From Streptomyces sp. WP-1 (GTDB lineage Bacteria; Actinomycetota; Actinomycetes; Streptomycetales; Streptomycetaceae), in contig NZ_CP123923.1 of assembly GCF_030450125.1 (NCBI RefSeq), forward strand, positions 6,915,001 to 6,979,000: a DNA stretch of 64,000 bases, read 5' to 3'. The translations under genes were made by a program, and so were the position numbers. Positions 50,183 through 58,975 of this stretch are shown piece by piece (positions within the stretch are counted from its first letter, which is position 1; the number at the start of each line of letters is the position of its first letter). Under the pieces are notes generated by a model. The model searched no databases. It saw nothing but the letters and a program-made list of their open reading frames with translations, and had not been told where the DNA came from.

Positions 50183-51314
50183 CCGCCTTCAGCAGCACGA
50201 ACTTCGGGTCGCCGGCCACGAGTTCGCAGTTGCCGAACACCCGCTTCAGGGTGATGTGGTAGCCCAGGTGGCGGTTGCCGATCACCAGCAGTTCGCCGCC
50301 CTCCCGCAGGGCGCGCCGCGCGCCGGTGAACATCCGCCGCGCGGTCGCGTCCGTCGTCGCCTGGTGGGAGTGGAACGGGGGATTGTTCAGGACGAGGTCC
50401 ACACTGTCGGGCGCCACCCCGGTGAGCCCGTCGCCGACCCTGAACTCGGCATGCCCGGGTACCCCGTTGGCCTTGTAGGTGGCCTCCGCGGCGGCCACCG
50501 CCTGGAACGACTCGTCCACGAACAGCACTTCGGCCGCCGGGTCGGCCAGCGCCACCGCCGTACCGACCACGCCGTTGCCGCAGCCGAGGTCCACCACCCG
50601 GGCCGGGCCGGGGCCCGGCAGGTGCTGGAGCAGGAAGCGGGTGCCGATGTCCAGCCGGTCGGCGCAGAAGACGCCCGCGTGGTTGACGACCGGGCGGCCG
50701 GAGATCGCGCCGACACCGGCGGGAAGGTCGTAGCGGTACGGCCACGGGTTCGCGGGCCGCTCCATCGCCGGGTCGGGAGTGCAGAAGATCAGGCGGGCCT
50801 TCTGCCGGGCCAGGGAGGTGCGGGTCGGGCCGAGGATCCGCTCGAAGAGCTGAAGCGTGGAGGTGTGGATCTCCTTCACCATGCCGGTGCCGATCACCAC
50901 CGTGCCCGGGTGCACGGCGGGCGCCAGCCGCAGCAGCTGGTCCTCCAGCAGCGCCAGGCTCTTCGGCACCCGCACCAGCAGCACGTCGATCCGCTCGGGC
51001 GGCTCGTCCTGGGTGGTCAGCAGCTGGACCGCGCCCGGTTCGACACCGGCGCGCGCCAGGTTGGCGCGGCTCGCCTCCTGGCCGAGGAAGGAGTCGGTGA
51101 TCTGCGTCGGCCGGTGCTCCGCCAGCGCCGTCACCAGCGCGCCCCAGCGGTCCCCGAGCACCACCACCTCGCCGGTCAGCGGCACGTGCTCCGCCGCCAG
51201 GTGGCGCAGCAGATACGCGTCGGAGGCGTCCCAGGCACGCAGCCGGTCGCGGGGATCCTCGGGGAAGCGGGACAGCTCGACCTCGCCCCACGGTGTCGTC
51301 ATACGGTCGCTCAT
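50169..51314 (-). CDS. rRNA guanine-N2 methyltransferase (RlmG/RsmC-like)
   Basis: A 381-residue two-domain methyltransferase. The N-terminal half is a catalytically silent Rossmann domain; the C-terminal half carries the SAM motif VVDLGCGNGVVGTAVAL and the N2-guanine motif NNPPFH. This duplicated structure is typical of RlmG/RsmC enzymes, which methylate guanine-N2 in 23S or 16S rRNA. ATG 51314. The 3' end overlaps the aldolase gene. Which rRNA is the target is not decidable from sequence. Confidence 0.88.
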   Translation of the reverse strand: MSDRMTTPWGEVELSRFPEDPRDRLRAWDASDAYLLRHLAAEHVPLTGEVVVLGDRWGALVTALAEHRPTQITDSFLGQEASRANLARAGVEPGAVQLLTTQDEPPERIDVLLVRVPKSLALLEDQLLRLAPAVHPGTVVIGTGMVKEIHTSTLQLFERILGPTRTSLARQKARLIFCTPDPAMERPANPWPYRYDLPAGVGAISGRPVVNHAGVFCADRLDIGTRFLLQHLPGPGPARVVDLGCGNGVVGTAVALADPAAEVLFVDESFQAVAAAEATYKANGVPGHAEFRVGDGLTGVAPDSVDLVLNNPPFHSHQATTDATARRMFTGARRALREGGELLVIGNRHLGYHITLKRVFGNCELVAGDPKFVLLKAVKKA

Positions 51315-51425
51315 CGCGCTCCAGGCTAGCGGAACCGCAGATCAGGGCCCGTACGACCGGAGCCCCATGGGGACTTCTCGGACACGAAGCGGCCACCGAG
51401 AACGGCTGCTTGTCGGCTTGCGTTC

Positions 51426-51590
51426 TCCTCCTGCCGGTAGCGGCTCCTGCCAGTAGCGGCTCGTAGCGGGATCGGCTCGTACTGGCATCGGCCCGTTCCG
51501 GCACCGGCCCGTACCAGCATCGAGCCGTACCGGCACCGGCCCGTCCCCGGCCACCGGCCCATCCCGGCACCGAGCCGTACCGGTGGCGCG
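51426..51590. repeat. Degenerate tandem repeats, about 15 bp
   Basis: A run of diverged copies of a CGGCTCGTACCGGCA-like unit with CGGCCCGTACC variants, in the spacer between the rRNA methyltransferase and DUF5937 genes. No coding function is evident; it looks like intergenic low-complexity expansion. Confidence 0.6.
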
Positions 51591-51617
51591 GGCGGCCTGG
51601 CGCGCCGGTCCGCGGCC

Positions 51618-52601
51618 TCAGCCCGAGCCGCCGACCAGCGCCTCCCCTAGCGGGGTGCGCCGGTAGAGCACCGACCGTCCGGAGCGCGCGCGGACCAGCA
51701 GCCCCGCGGCGCGCAGGATGGCGAGATGGTCACCCACCGCGCCCGGCGCCATGGCGAGGCTGCGCGCGAGATGGCTGGTGCTGGCCGGGGCGTCCAGCGC
51801 CACCAGCAGCCGGGCCCGGGCCCGGCCGACCAGGGCGGTCAGCGCGTCCGGTCCGGGCACGGTCTCCGGCGCCTCCCACAGGGCGGCGGTGCCACGGGCG
51901 GGATAGACCAGGGTCCTGGGCCAGGGGTCTTCCAAGTGGGCGGCGACGGACGGCCCGACGCAGACCGAGGGGATCAGCAGGAGCCCGTCCCCGACCAGGC
52001 GGGCCGTGCCGCCCCGGGGGAAGAAACCGAGCTCGATGCCGCCCGCGCGCCAGACGATGCCCGGATGCAGGCTCTCGATGGCCACGGCCCAGCCGTGCTC
52101 GCCGATCACCCCCACCCGGTGCACGACATCGCGCTCGCAGATCGCCCGCAGCTGCGGCCAGTCCCCGGCGAGCAGCTCCCGCCAGGCACGGTCCATCGCC
52201 TCGGCGATCCGGGGGACCGCGTCCGCCGAGTCCAGCACCGCGCGGACCCGGGGGGCACGGCCGGCCGGCCGGGCCGCGGCGGCGGCGAGTTCACGGCGGG
52301 CGGCGGCCGGTGGAGTGGCCCGGATCGCGGCCAGGTCGTCCGCCCAGGTCTGGCCGAGGCCGCGCGGCGGCGGGGCGACGAAGTCGGCGCCGGATCGCGC
52401 GGTGTGCAGCGCGAGGAAGGCGTCCAGTTCGGTCTCCCGGCGCAGCCGTTCGAAGGCCGGCCAAAGCCGGGTCGCCCAGGCGCGCGGCAGTGGCCGGTTC
52501 CGGCCGTCGAGCGAGCGCAGCAGCGCGGACAGCTCCATCGCGGGCGACAGCGCGAACCGGCTGCGCAGCAGGTCCTCGACGGAGACTTCGAAGCGGAGCA
52601 C
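51618..52601 (-). CDS. DUF5937-type ArsR-fold transcriptional regulator
   Basis: A 327-residue regulator: the N-terminal two thirds match the streptomycete DUF5937 sensor region (VEDLLRSRFALSPAMELSALLR), and the C-terminal 75 residues are an ArsR winged helix with TSHLARSLAMAPGAVGDHLAIL. GTG 52601 has TAGCGT (52608-52613, minus strand) ending 6 nt upstream and no ribosome site, so the transcript is probably leaderless. Faces an MFS transporter gene with a TTCGT dyad between. Confidence 0.84.
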   Translation of the reverse strand: MLRFEVSVEDLLRSRFALSPAMELSALLRSLDGRNRPLPRAWATRLWPAFERLRRETELDAFLALHTARSGADFVAPPPRGLGQTWADDLAAIRATPPAAARRELAAAAARPAGRAPRVRAVLDSADAVPRIAEAMDRAWRELLAGDWPQLRAICERDVVHRVGVIGEHGWAVAIESLHPGIVWRAGGIELGFFPRGGTARLVGDGLLLIPSVCVGPSVAAHLEDPWPRTLVYPARGTAALWEAPETVPGPDALTALVGRARARLLVALDAPASTSHLARSLAMAPGAVGDHLAILRAAGLLVRARSGRSVLYRRTPLGEALVGGSG

Positions 52602-52636
52602 CCGGTCACGCTATCGCGGGACGCCGCCCGCTTCGT

Positions 52637-52652
52637 TTCGTGTAGGGACGAA
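52637..52652. promoter_or_regulatory. TTCGT-n6-ACGAA operator
   Basis: TTCGT (52637-52641), GTAGGG, ACGAA (52648-52652) form a short dyad in the 92-bp gap between the DUF5937 regulator and the MFS gene. Position near both starts supports regulator binding; arms are only 5 bp, so the call is tentative. Confidence 0.4.
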
Positions 52653-52693
52653 TCATTGGCGGCCACAGGGGGCGTACGCCGAGGCTGTCCGGC

Positions 52694-53920
52694 GTGACCA
52701 CGACCGCCGAACCCGCCCGGGACGACCACCGGGCCACCTACCGGGAAGTGCTGGCCGAGCCGCGCTTCCGGCTGCTCTTCACGACCCGCGCCGTCGCGAT
52801 CACCGCGGACTCGCTGCGGATCACCACGTTCTCGGTGCTGGTCTTCACCGCCACCGGCTCCGCGCTGTTCAGCGCGCTGGCCTTCGGCATCAGCTTCCTG
52901 CCGCAGCTGTTCGGCTCGCTGCTGCTCGGCTCCCTGGCCGACCGGCTGCCGCCCCGCGCGCTCATCGCCGGCGGCTACGCCCTGGAGTGCGCCGCCGCCG
53001 CGCTGCTCGCCCTGGTACGGATGCCGATCGCGGCGAGCCTCGGCGCCGTGGCCCTGATCGCGCTCGCCACCCCGCTGTTCAGCGGTGCGTCCAGTCGGCT
53101 GGTCGCGCGGTGGCTTCAGGGCGACGCCTATGTACTGGGCCGCTCGCTGAACAACATCGCCTCCTCCGGCGCGCAACTGTTCGGCCTTGCGCTGGGCGGC
53201 GCCGCCGTCGCGGTGCTCGGCGCCCACCGGGCGCTCGCGGTGAGCGCCGCCCTCCACCTCGGCTGCGCGCTCGCCGTCCGCCTGCGGCTGCCCCGGCTGG
53301 AGCCGGACGTGACCGGCGGCGCCCGGGGCGACGGCGGGGCCGTCCGGGCCAGCCTGCGCGGCGCCGGTCTGCTGCTGCGCGGTCGTACGGTACGACGTCT
53401 GATGCTGGCCCAGTGGCTGCCGTCGGCGTTCGTGGCGGGCGCGGAGGGACTGATCGTCGCCTACGCGGGCGGGCGGCACTTCGCGCCCGGCTGGTACGCG
53501 GTGCTGATGGGCTGTCTGCCGGTCGGCATGCTGACCGGCGACCTGCTGGTGGGCCGGCTGCTGCGGCCGCCCACCCGGGAGCGCCTGGTGGTCCCGCTGG
53601 TCGCCCTGATGGGACTGCCGCTGATCGGCTTCGCCGCCGAGCCCGGCGTGGGCGTCTCGTGCGCTCTGCTGCTGCTCACCGGCTCCGGCTTCGCCTACGG
53701 CCTCGGTCTGCAACGACCCTTCCTGGACGCCCTGCCGGGGGACGGCCAGGGCCAGGCCTTCGGTCTGCTCGGCTCCGGCAACATGACACTCCAGGGCGTC
53801 GGCCCGGCCTGCTTCGGCTCGGTCGCCGAGGGCATCGGCACGGGCGGCGCGATCGCCCTGGCGGGGGGAGCCGCAGTGCTGACCGCGGGCTGGATCCTCG
53901 GCTGGCGGCAGGAGCCGTGA
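52694..53920 (+). CDS. MFS transporter
   Basis: A 408-residue major facilitator protein with about 12 hydrophobic helices. The loop after helix 2 has GSLADRLPPRALIAGG, a variant of the MFS motif. Resembles the drug-efflux MFS proteins that pair with DUF5937 regulators in streptomycetes. Start GTG 52694. The alkB gene follows after 6 bp on the same strand, so the two may be cotranscribed. Substrate unknown. Confidence 0.85.
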   Translation: MTTTAEPARDDHRATYREVLAEPRFRLLFTTRAVAITADSLRITTFSVLVFTATGSALFSALAFGISFLPQLFGSLLLGSLADRLPPRALIAGGYALECAAAALLALVRMPIAASLGAVALIALATPLFSGASSRLVARWLQGDAYVLGRSLNNIASSGAQLFGLALGGAAVAVLGAHRALAVSAALHLGCALAVRLRLPRLEPDVTGGARGDGGAVRASLRGAGLLLRGRTVRRLMLAQWLPSAFVAGAEGLIVAYAGGRHFAPGWYAVLMGCLPVGMLTGDLLVGRLLRPPTRERLVVPLVALMGLPLIGFAAEPGVGVSCALLLLTGSGFAYGLGLQRPFLDALPGDGQGQAFGLLGSGNMTLQGVGPACFGSVAEGIGTGGAIALAGGAAVLTAGWILGWRQEP

Positions 53921-53926
53921 GGCAGG

Positions 53927-54658
53927 ATGGGGAACGTGGACGCGGAACTGTTCCCCCGGGAGCGCGCGGAGATCGCGCCGGGCGCCGCGCACGTCCCGGA
54001 CTGGCTGCCGGCCGAGCGGCAGCGAGAACTCCTCGCCGCCTGCCGGGACTGGGCGCGGCCCCCGGCCGGGCTGCGCACCGTGCGCACCCCGGGCGGCGGC
54101 ACCATGACCGCCCGCCAGGTCTGCCTCGGCCTGCACTGGGGCGTCGTACGCGCCTGCCCGGCCTGCGGACGGCCCCTACGGGACAACCCCGAGTGCCCCG
54201 GCCCGCATCAGTACCCCTACGCGTACACCCCTACGGCCGCCGACGGCGACGGCGCCCCCGTCAAGCCCTTCCCCGGGTGGCTCGGCGAGGTCGCCCGGAG
54301 CGCGGTGGCCGACGCGCTCGGCCCCACGGCCGTACCCGGGCCGCCGTACGACATCGCGCTGATCAACTTCTATGACGGCGCCGCCCACATGGGCATGCAC
54401 CGCGACAGCGAGGAGCGGGCCGACGCGCCGGTGGTCTCGCTGAGCCTCGGCGACACCTGCGTCTTCCGCTTCGGCAACACCGCGACGCGGACCCGGCCGT
54501 ACACCGACGTCGAGCTGCGCAGCGGCGACCTGTTCGTCTTCGGCGGTCCCGCCCGCGCCGCCTACCACGGGGTGCCCCGCGTCCACCCGGGCACGGCACC
54601 GCCCTGGCTGGGGCTGGCCGGGCGGCTGAACATCACGCTGCGGGTGAGCGGGCTGTGA
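53927..54658 (+). CDS. AlkB-family 2-oxoglutarate/Fe(II) dioxygenase with Cys/His insertion
   Basis: A 243-residue AlkB homologue that would oxidatively remove alkyl groups from DNA or RNA bases. Iron ligands: H158 and D160 (MGMHRDSEE) and H214; R233 and R239 in RLNITLR bind 2-oxoglutarate. The NFYDGAAHMG strand and LSLGDTCVFRFG are typical. Odd: between LGLHW (about 67-71) and YPYAYTP (96 on) lies a 24-residue insert with C77, C80, C90 and H94 (C-x2-C-x9-C-x3-H), absent from the AlkB proteins I know. It could bind zinc. ATG 53927 after GAGGCAGG. Confidence 0.87.
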   Translation: MGNVDAELFPRERAEIAPGAAHVPDWLPAERQRELLAACRDWARPPAGLRTVRTPGGGTMTARQVCLGLHWGVVRACPACGRPLRDNPECPGPHQYPYAYTPTAADGDGAPVKPFPGWLGEVARSAVADALGPTAVPGPPYDIALINFYDGAAHMGMHRDSEERADAPVVSLSLGDTCVFRFGNTATRTRPYTDVELRSGDLFVFGGPARAAYHGVPRVHPGTAPPWLGLAGRLNITLRVSGL

Positions 54659-54705
54659 CGGCGGCGCGGGCCCCGAGCGATGCGGATCATGGGAGACTCG
54701 CCCTC

Positions 54706-55944
54706 ATGAGCGGCAAGGCGGAACCCCGGGCGGCGGGGGAGAGGACCACCACGAGGGCGCGGCTGGACCGGGGGCGGAGCGCGCTCGGGCCCGCGCTGGA
54801 ACTGGTGCACACCGGGCGGGCGCCGACCCGGGCCGTGCTCACCGCCGAACTCGGCGTCACCCGGGCCACGGCCGGCGCGGTCGCCGCCGAACTGGAGGCC
54901 CTCGGCCTGATCCGGGTGGACGCCCGCCCCGCCGCCGCGGCCGGCTCCCAGGGCCGCCCCTCGCACCGGCTCGATGTCGCCGAGGAAGGCCCGGTGGCGC
55001 TGGCCGCGCAGGTGCACGCCGACGGCTTCCGGGCCGCGCTGGTCGGCCTCGGCGGCCGGATCGTGGCCACCGCGCCCGGCTGCGAGACCGTGGCCGCCGA
55101 CCCGGCGAAGGTGCTCGGCTCGGTGGTCGAGGCGGGCGCGGAACTGCTGCGCACCACCGGCCGCCGCTGTGTCGGCGCCGGGCTCGCCGTGCCGTCCGCC
55201 GTCGCCCAGCCCGAGGGCCTCGCCCTCAACCCGCTGCACCTCGCCTGGCCCGTCGGGGCGCCGGTCCGCCGGCTGTTCGAGGAGTGCGTGCGCGCGGCGG
55301 GCATCGAGGGTCCCGCGTTCACCGGCAACGACGTCAACCTCGCGGCGCTCGCCGAACACCGGCACGGCGCGGGCCGGGGCGCCCGCGATCTGCTGTGCGT
55401 GGCCACCGGGCACCGGGGCGTCGGCGGCGCGCTCGTCCTCGACGGCCGCCTGCACACCGGCAGTTCGGGACTGGCGCTGGAGGTCGGGCACCTCACCGTC
55501 AACCCCGAGGGCCGCCCCTGTCACTGCGGGGGCCGGGGCTGCCTGGACGTCGAGGCCGATCCGCTGGCGCTGCTCGTGGAGGCCGGCCGTGAGCCGGGCC
55601 CCGAGGACTCGCTCCTGAAGCAGGCCGACGATCTGCTGCGCAACCAGTACGACGACCCCGCCGTGCGCCGTGCCGCCGAGGCGCTGATCGACCGGCTGGG
55701 CCTCGGACTCGCCGGTCTCGTCAACATCCTCAACCCCGACCGGATCATCCTCGGCGGCCTCCACCGCACCCTGCTGGACGCCGATCCGAGCCGGCTGCGC
55801 GCGGTGGTCGCCGACCGCAGCCTGTGGGGCCAGAGCGGCGGCGTCCCGATCCTGCCGTGCACCCTCGACCACAACAGCCTGGTCGGCGCCGCCGAACTGG
55901 CCTGGCAGCCGGTCCTGGACGACCCGCCGGCCGCACTGCGCTGA
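54706..55944 (+). CDS. ROK-family transcriptional regulator
   Basis: A 412-residue protein with an N-terminal winged-helix (about 20-75, with PTRAVLTAELGVTRATAGAV) and a ROK kinase-like domain: VSATGHRGVGG-type loop (ATGHRGVGGALVLDG), CHCGGRGC zinc motif and GLAGLVNILNPDRIILGG. The DIGGTK ATP motif is replaced by a divergent AAQVHADGF, so it is a sugar-sensing regulator rather than a kinase. ATG 54706 is chosen for the GGGAG 10 nt upstream. Follows alkB by 47 bp; no sugar genes adjacent. Confidence 0.85.
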   Translation: MSGKAEPRAAGERTTTRARLDRGRSALGPALELVHTGRAPTRAVLTAELGVTRATAGAVAAELEALGLIRVDARPAAAAGSQGRPSHRLDVAEEGPVALAAQVHADGFRAALVGLGGRIVATAPGCETVAADPAKVLGSVVEAGAELLRTTGRRCVGAGLAVPSAVAQPEGLALNPLHLAWPVGAPVRRLFEECVRAAGIEGPAFTGNDVNLAALAEHRHGAGRGARDLLCVATGHRGVGGALVLDGRLHTGSSGLALEVGHLTVNPEGRPCHCGGRGCLDVEADPLALLVEAGREPGPEDSLLKQADDLLRNQYDDPAVRRAAEALIDRLGLGLAGLVNILNPDRIILGGLHRTLLDADPSRLRAVVADRSLWGQSGGVPILPCTLDHNSLVGAAELAWQPVLDDPPAALR

Positions 55945-56151
55945 ACGCCCTCGGCAGGGGGGAGCCAAGCCCGCCGCTCGGCCACGGCACGCCACCAGCC
56001 GGGCGGGGAGGGCCCGTTGACGCGAGCGGTCGGCTGCCCGGGGCGCAGCCCGAGCCGCCACAGGGCGTCGGCGCCACCCGCACGTCCCGGCACCTTCCCG
56101 TGCGCGGCGACAGTGGTCCACTCGTGGTCCGCCGAAGTCACAGCCCGTCTC

Positions 56152-57054
56152 TCACGCCCAGTCGACGGAGAACGCCTTCCCCGGGTGTTCGGTGAGGATC
56201 CGGTCGACCAGTTCCGTGCCCAACTCCGCCGCCAGGCGCGGACGCAGGCGGCGCAGCAGGTACGGCATTCCCGGGCCGCCGTCGACCGAGCGCGCCCCGG
56301 CGGTCACCGTGTCGCCCCCGAGCAGCAGACGGTCGCCGAAGCCGGCCTCCGCGAGGGCGCGGGCGCCGGCCGGCATCTGCCAGTCGGTGGCGTGATGGCT
56401 GCGCGAGGGGCCGTCGAAGGCGAGCCAGCAGCCCGAGGCGGCGGCCTGCCGCTGGGTCACCGGGTCGGGGAAGCGGTTCAGGTGACCGAGGATCACCCGG
56501 TCGCCGGGAACGCCCAACTCGCCGCAGAGCAGATCGAGTACGTCGAGCGCGCCGGTGCCCAGCTCCAGGTGGACGGCGATGGGCGCGCCGGTCGCGTGGT
56601 GCGCCTCGGCCGCCGCCGCCATGGTCCAGCGGGCGTGCGCGTCGAGCGCGTGGAAGCCGCCCGCCACCTTGATCAGCCCGGCCCGCACTCCGGTCGTACC
56701 GATGCCCTCGGTCAGCTCGGTGACGAACACCTCGGCCAGCCGGCCGCGCAGCCCGTCCAGCAACTCCGGTGCCACGTGCGGGGCTTGATGCAGACCCGTC
56801 GCGCAGACCAGGTGCACCCCCGTGGCCCGGGACAGGGCGGCGAGGTCGGCCGCGCGGCGGCCCATGCCGTGCGGTGTCCACTGCACGACGGCGGCACCGC
56901 CCGCCGCGCGGAACGCCTCCAGTTCGGCCCGCGCGGCGGCGACGTCGTCCAGTTCCCTGCCCGGCAACTGCCTGCTGCGCAGGAAGAGATGGTCGTGCGC
57001 GTCGCACACGCCCAGCTCCTGCGGGCGGATGTCGCCGAGGACCGTACGGATCAC
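56152..57054 (-). CDS. Phosphotriesterase-family amidohydrolase
   Basis: A 300-residue TIM-barrel metal hydrolase. HxH (H20, H22 in CDAHDHLF) opens the barrel, then the strand ending in IKVAGGFHAL (the usual bridging Lys region), HLELG, ILGHLNRFPD (metal His) and GGDTV with the catalytic Asp. Members hydrolyse lactones or phosphoesters. GTG 57054 overlaps the DUF4865 stop (GTGA), so the genes are coupled. Last gene of a TetR-DUF4865-phosphotriesterase operon. Confidence 0.87.
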   Translation of the reverse strand: MIRTVLGDIRPQELGVCDAHDHLFLRSRQLPGRELDDVAAARAELEAFRAAGGAAVVQWTPHGMGRRAADLAALSRATGVHLVCATGLHQAPHVAPELLDGLRGRLAEVFVTELTEGIGTTGVRAGLIKVAGGFHALDAHARWTMAAAAEAHHATGAPIAVHLELGTGALDVLDLLCGELGVPGDRVILGHLNRFPDPVTQRQAAASGCWLAFDGPSRSHHATDWQMPAGARALAEAGFGDRLLLGGDTVTAGARSVDGGPGMPYLLRRLRPRLAAELGTELVDRILTEHPGKAFSVDWA

Positions 57055-57629
57055 CAGTGCCGCCCGCGCGGAAGCCGGTCGCGGCCGGGGGCGGACAGAT
57101 GCAGCACCCGGTAGAGATCGCCCTCGGCCTTCGGGGCGTCGTGCTCCCAGAGGGAGAAGTGGACCAGCTCCCAGCGGTGCGGGTCGGCGGCCGTCGCGGC
57201 CAGCACGGCACCGTCCTCGGCCGCCAACTTCTCTGCCGCACCAGCCGCTTCCTCCATCAGGGACGGCAAGTCGGCCCCGTCCGGGACCGGTTGCCGCCGC
57301 CGCACGGCGAACGCGGCACGGCCGCCGGAGCCCTCCGCGTAACCGAGGCCCGTCCACCGGCGTACGGCCGGACGCCCGAAGTCGTCGGCCAGGCGCTGGA
57401 ACCCGCCGCCCCACAGGAAGCGGTTCATGCCCTCGACCGTGCGCCACAGGTAGAACGGCGCGTACTGGTTGACCGGCGAGCCCTGGACACCGCGCTCCCG
57501 CAGCAGATACGCCTTGAGGCCGAGCCCCTCCCAGTCGTCCAGCAGATGCCCGAGGCGCTCGACACGGGCGCGGATGATGTCCGTGTCGTAGTCCGCGGGC
57601 AGCGTCACCTCGTACTGCATGGCATGCAT
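57051..57629 (-). CDS. DUF4865-family protein
   Basis: A 192-residue protein of the DUF4865 type: YEVTLPADYDTDIIRARVERLGHLLDDWEGLGLKAYL-like N-terminus (about 5-41), the NQYAPFYLWR segment and EGMNRFLWGGGFQ. Dimeric ferredoxin-like folds are common in such families; no catalytic residue can be named. ATG 57629 has AAGGG 7 nt upstream. Coupled to the phosphotriesterase gene and preceded by tetR, a combination I recall in several streptomycetes. Function unknown. Confidence 0.8.
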   Translation of the reverse strand: MHAMQYEVTLPADYDTDIIRARVERLGHLLDDWEGLGLKAYLLRERGVQGSPVNQYAPFYLWRTVEGMNRFLWGGGFQRLADDFGRPAVRRWTGLGYAEGSGGRAAFAVRRRQPVPDGADLPSLMEEAAGAAEKLAAEDGAVLAATAADPHRWELVHFSLWEHDAPKAEGDLYRVLHLSAPGRDRLPRGRHW

Positions 57630-57654
57630 CAAATGGCCCTTTTCCTCAGGCGGT

Positions 57655-58218
57655 TCAGGGGGTTCGTGGCGCGAGAAGGGCGAGCAGACCGTCGACGGCC
57701 GCGTCGAAGGCGGCGGGGGAACCGGCGGCGCGGGCCAGCACATAGCCGCCCTGCACGGTCGCGAGGATCGTCGCGGCGATCCGCCCGGCGTCCAGCTCCG
57801 GCGCGAACTGCCCCTGCCGCTTGCCCTCTTCGACGATCCCGGCGATCCGCTCCCGGATCGCGGCGATGGTCTCCGTCACCGGGGCGCGCAGCTCGTCACT
57901 GGCGATCACGTCCGGGTCCATGGTCAGCCGCCCGACCGGGCACCCGCGCAGCACCTCCCGCTCGCGGCGCAGATACGCCTCGATGCGCTCGTACGGCGTG
58001 CCGGGGCCTGCCAGCGAGCGTTCGGCGGACGCCCGCAGCTGCTCGGCGGTGCGCCGGATCGCCGCCAGCGCGAGGTCCGGCTTGCCCTTGAAGTGGTGGT
58101 ACATGCTGCCCTGCCCCGCGCCCGCGCGCTCCAGGATCGCCTTGGGGCTGGTGCCCACATAGCCGCGCTCCCAGAGCAGGTCGCGGGTCGACTCGATGAG
58201 TCGTTCGGAAGTGCTCAT
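57655..58218 (-). CDS. TetR/AcrR-family transcriptional regulator
   Basis: A 187-residue TetR protein: helix-turn-helix at about 5-50 with TSPKAILERAGAGQGSMYHHFKGK and a C-terminal ligand domain with GCPVGRLTMDPDV. ATG 58218 has no ribosome site; TACACT (58225-58230, minus strand) ends 6 nt upstream, consistent with a leaderless mRNA. Upstream sequence ATACTGGTAGATAC is partly symmetric and may be its operator. First gene of the DUF4865-phosphotriesterase operon, which it likely represses. Confidence 0.86.
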   Translation of the reverse strand: MSTSERLIESTRDLLWERGYVGTSPKAILERAGAGQGSMYHHFKGKPDLALAAIRRTAEQLRASAERSLAGPGTPYERIEAYLRREREVLRGCPVGRLTMDPDVIASDELRAPVTETIAAIRERIAGIVEEGKRQGQFAPELDAGRIAATILATVQGGYVLARAAGSPAAFDAAVDGLLALLAPRTP

Positions 58219-58262
58219 GGGAGCAGTGTACATACTGGTAGATACAGAAGTGCTTTTCCTGA

Positions 58263-58298
58263 TGCTTGCCCTGCTTGCCCTGCTTGGCCTGCTTGTCC
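58263..58298. repeat. TGCTTGCCC-type 9-bp tandem repeat
   Basis: Four copies of a 9-bp unit (TGCTTGCCC twice, then TGCTTGGCC and TGCTTGTCC) in the spacer upstream of the tetR gene. Third example in the window of a 9-bp-period repeat in non-conserved sequence. Confidence 0.85.
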
Positions 58299-58429
58299 TA
58301 GCGGTTGTCCTGGAGGCGTAGGGGTGCTCGTCCTACGGGTGGGCGGGGGACGGCGGGCGGTTCGTCGCCGCTCGCCGTCCCCCGCGCGCATCGCGCATCG
58401 CGCGCCGCGTACCCGCCCACCGGCCCGGC

Positions 58430-58975
58430 TCAGCCCGCCGCGACCGGCGCGCGTGGTGGGGCCGACGGGACCGCCGAAGCGACGACAGCCGCCGCGACCG
58501 GTGTGGGCATCGGCTGGCGCTCCGGGGCGCGGTACGGCACCCGGGCCGGCTGGCCGGGCGTCGCGGGCAGGGTGAACCAGACGACCTTGCCGTTGTCGCC
58601 GTCCGGCCGCGCGCCCCAGCTCTCGCTGACCGCGGCGACCATGGCGAGGCCCCGCCCGCAGGTGGCGAGCGGTGTGGTGTCCTCCGCGTCCGCGTCCGCC
58701 TCGTCGGCCGGCACGGGCAATCGCGGATCGTGATCGCGTACCGACACGGTGAGCCGGTCCGGTCGCAGCTCCAGCTCGACGGTGCACGACTTGTCGGGCC
58801 TGGCATGCCGGTGGACGTTGCTGAGCAGCTCCGTCACACCGAGCGCGGCCCGGTCTATCAACGGGTCCAGATGCCAGTAGCGCAATTGCGCAGATACGAT
58901 TCTGCGGACCTGGCCGATCCGCGACGGCAGGGCTTGGAGCTCCACCGTGCAGTGCCTGCTTGGGTGACTGATCAC
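58430..58975 (-). CDS. GHKL ATP-binding anti-sigma-like protein (RsbW type)
   Basis: A 181-residue histidine-kinase-like ATPase domain alone, as in streptomycete anti-sigma factors. N box ELLSNVHRHA (about 55-64), GxG-type lid CGRGLAMVAA with the G boxes, and the RDHDPRLP region. It probably phosphorylates or sequesters an anti-anti-sigma or sigma partner; none is encoded nearby. GTG 58975 has GGGGAG 8 nt upstream. The C-terminal Pro/Ala-rich 30 residues are a common tail in these proteins. Confidence 0.84.
   Translation of the reverse strand: MISHPSRHCTVELQALPSRIGQVRRIVSAQLRYWHLDPLIDRAALGVTELLSNVHRHARPDKSCTVELELRPDRLTVSVRDHDPRLPVPADEADADAEDTTPLATCGRGLAMVAAVSESWGARPDGDNGKVVWFTLPATPGQPARVPYRAPERQPMPTPVAAAVVASAVPSAPPRAPVAAG

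Noticed and set aside
55521..56141. Open frame of about 206 codons on the minus strand starting GTG 56141, after the phosphotriesterase gene
   Set aside because: It runs antisense to the well-supported ROK regulator for most of its length; only the first 60-70 codons lie outside, and they resemble no family I know.
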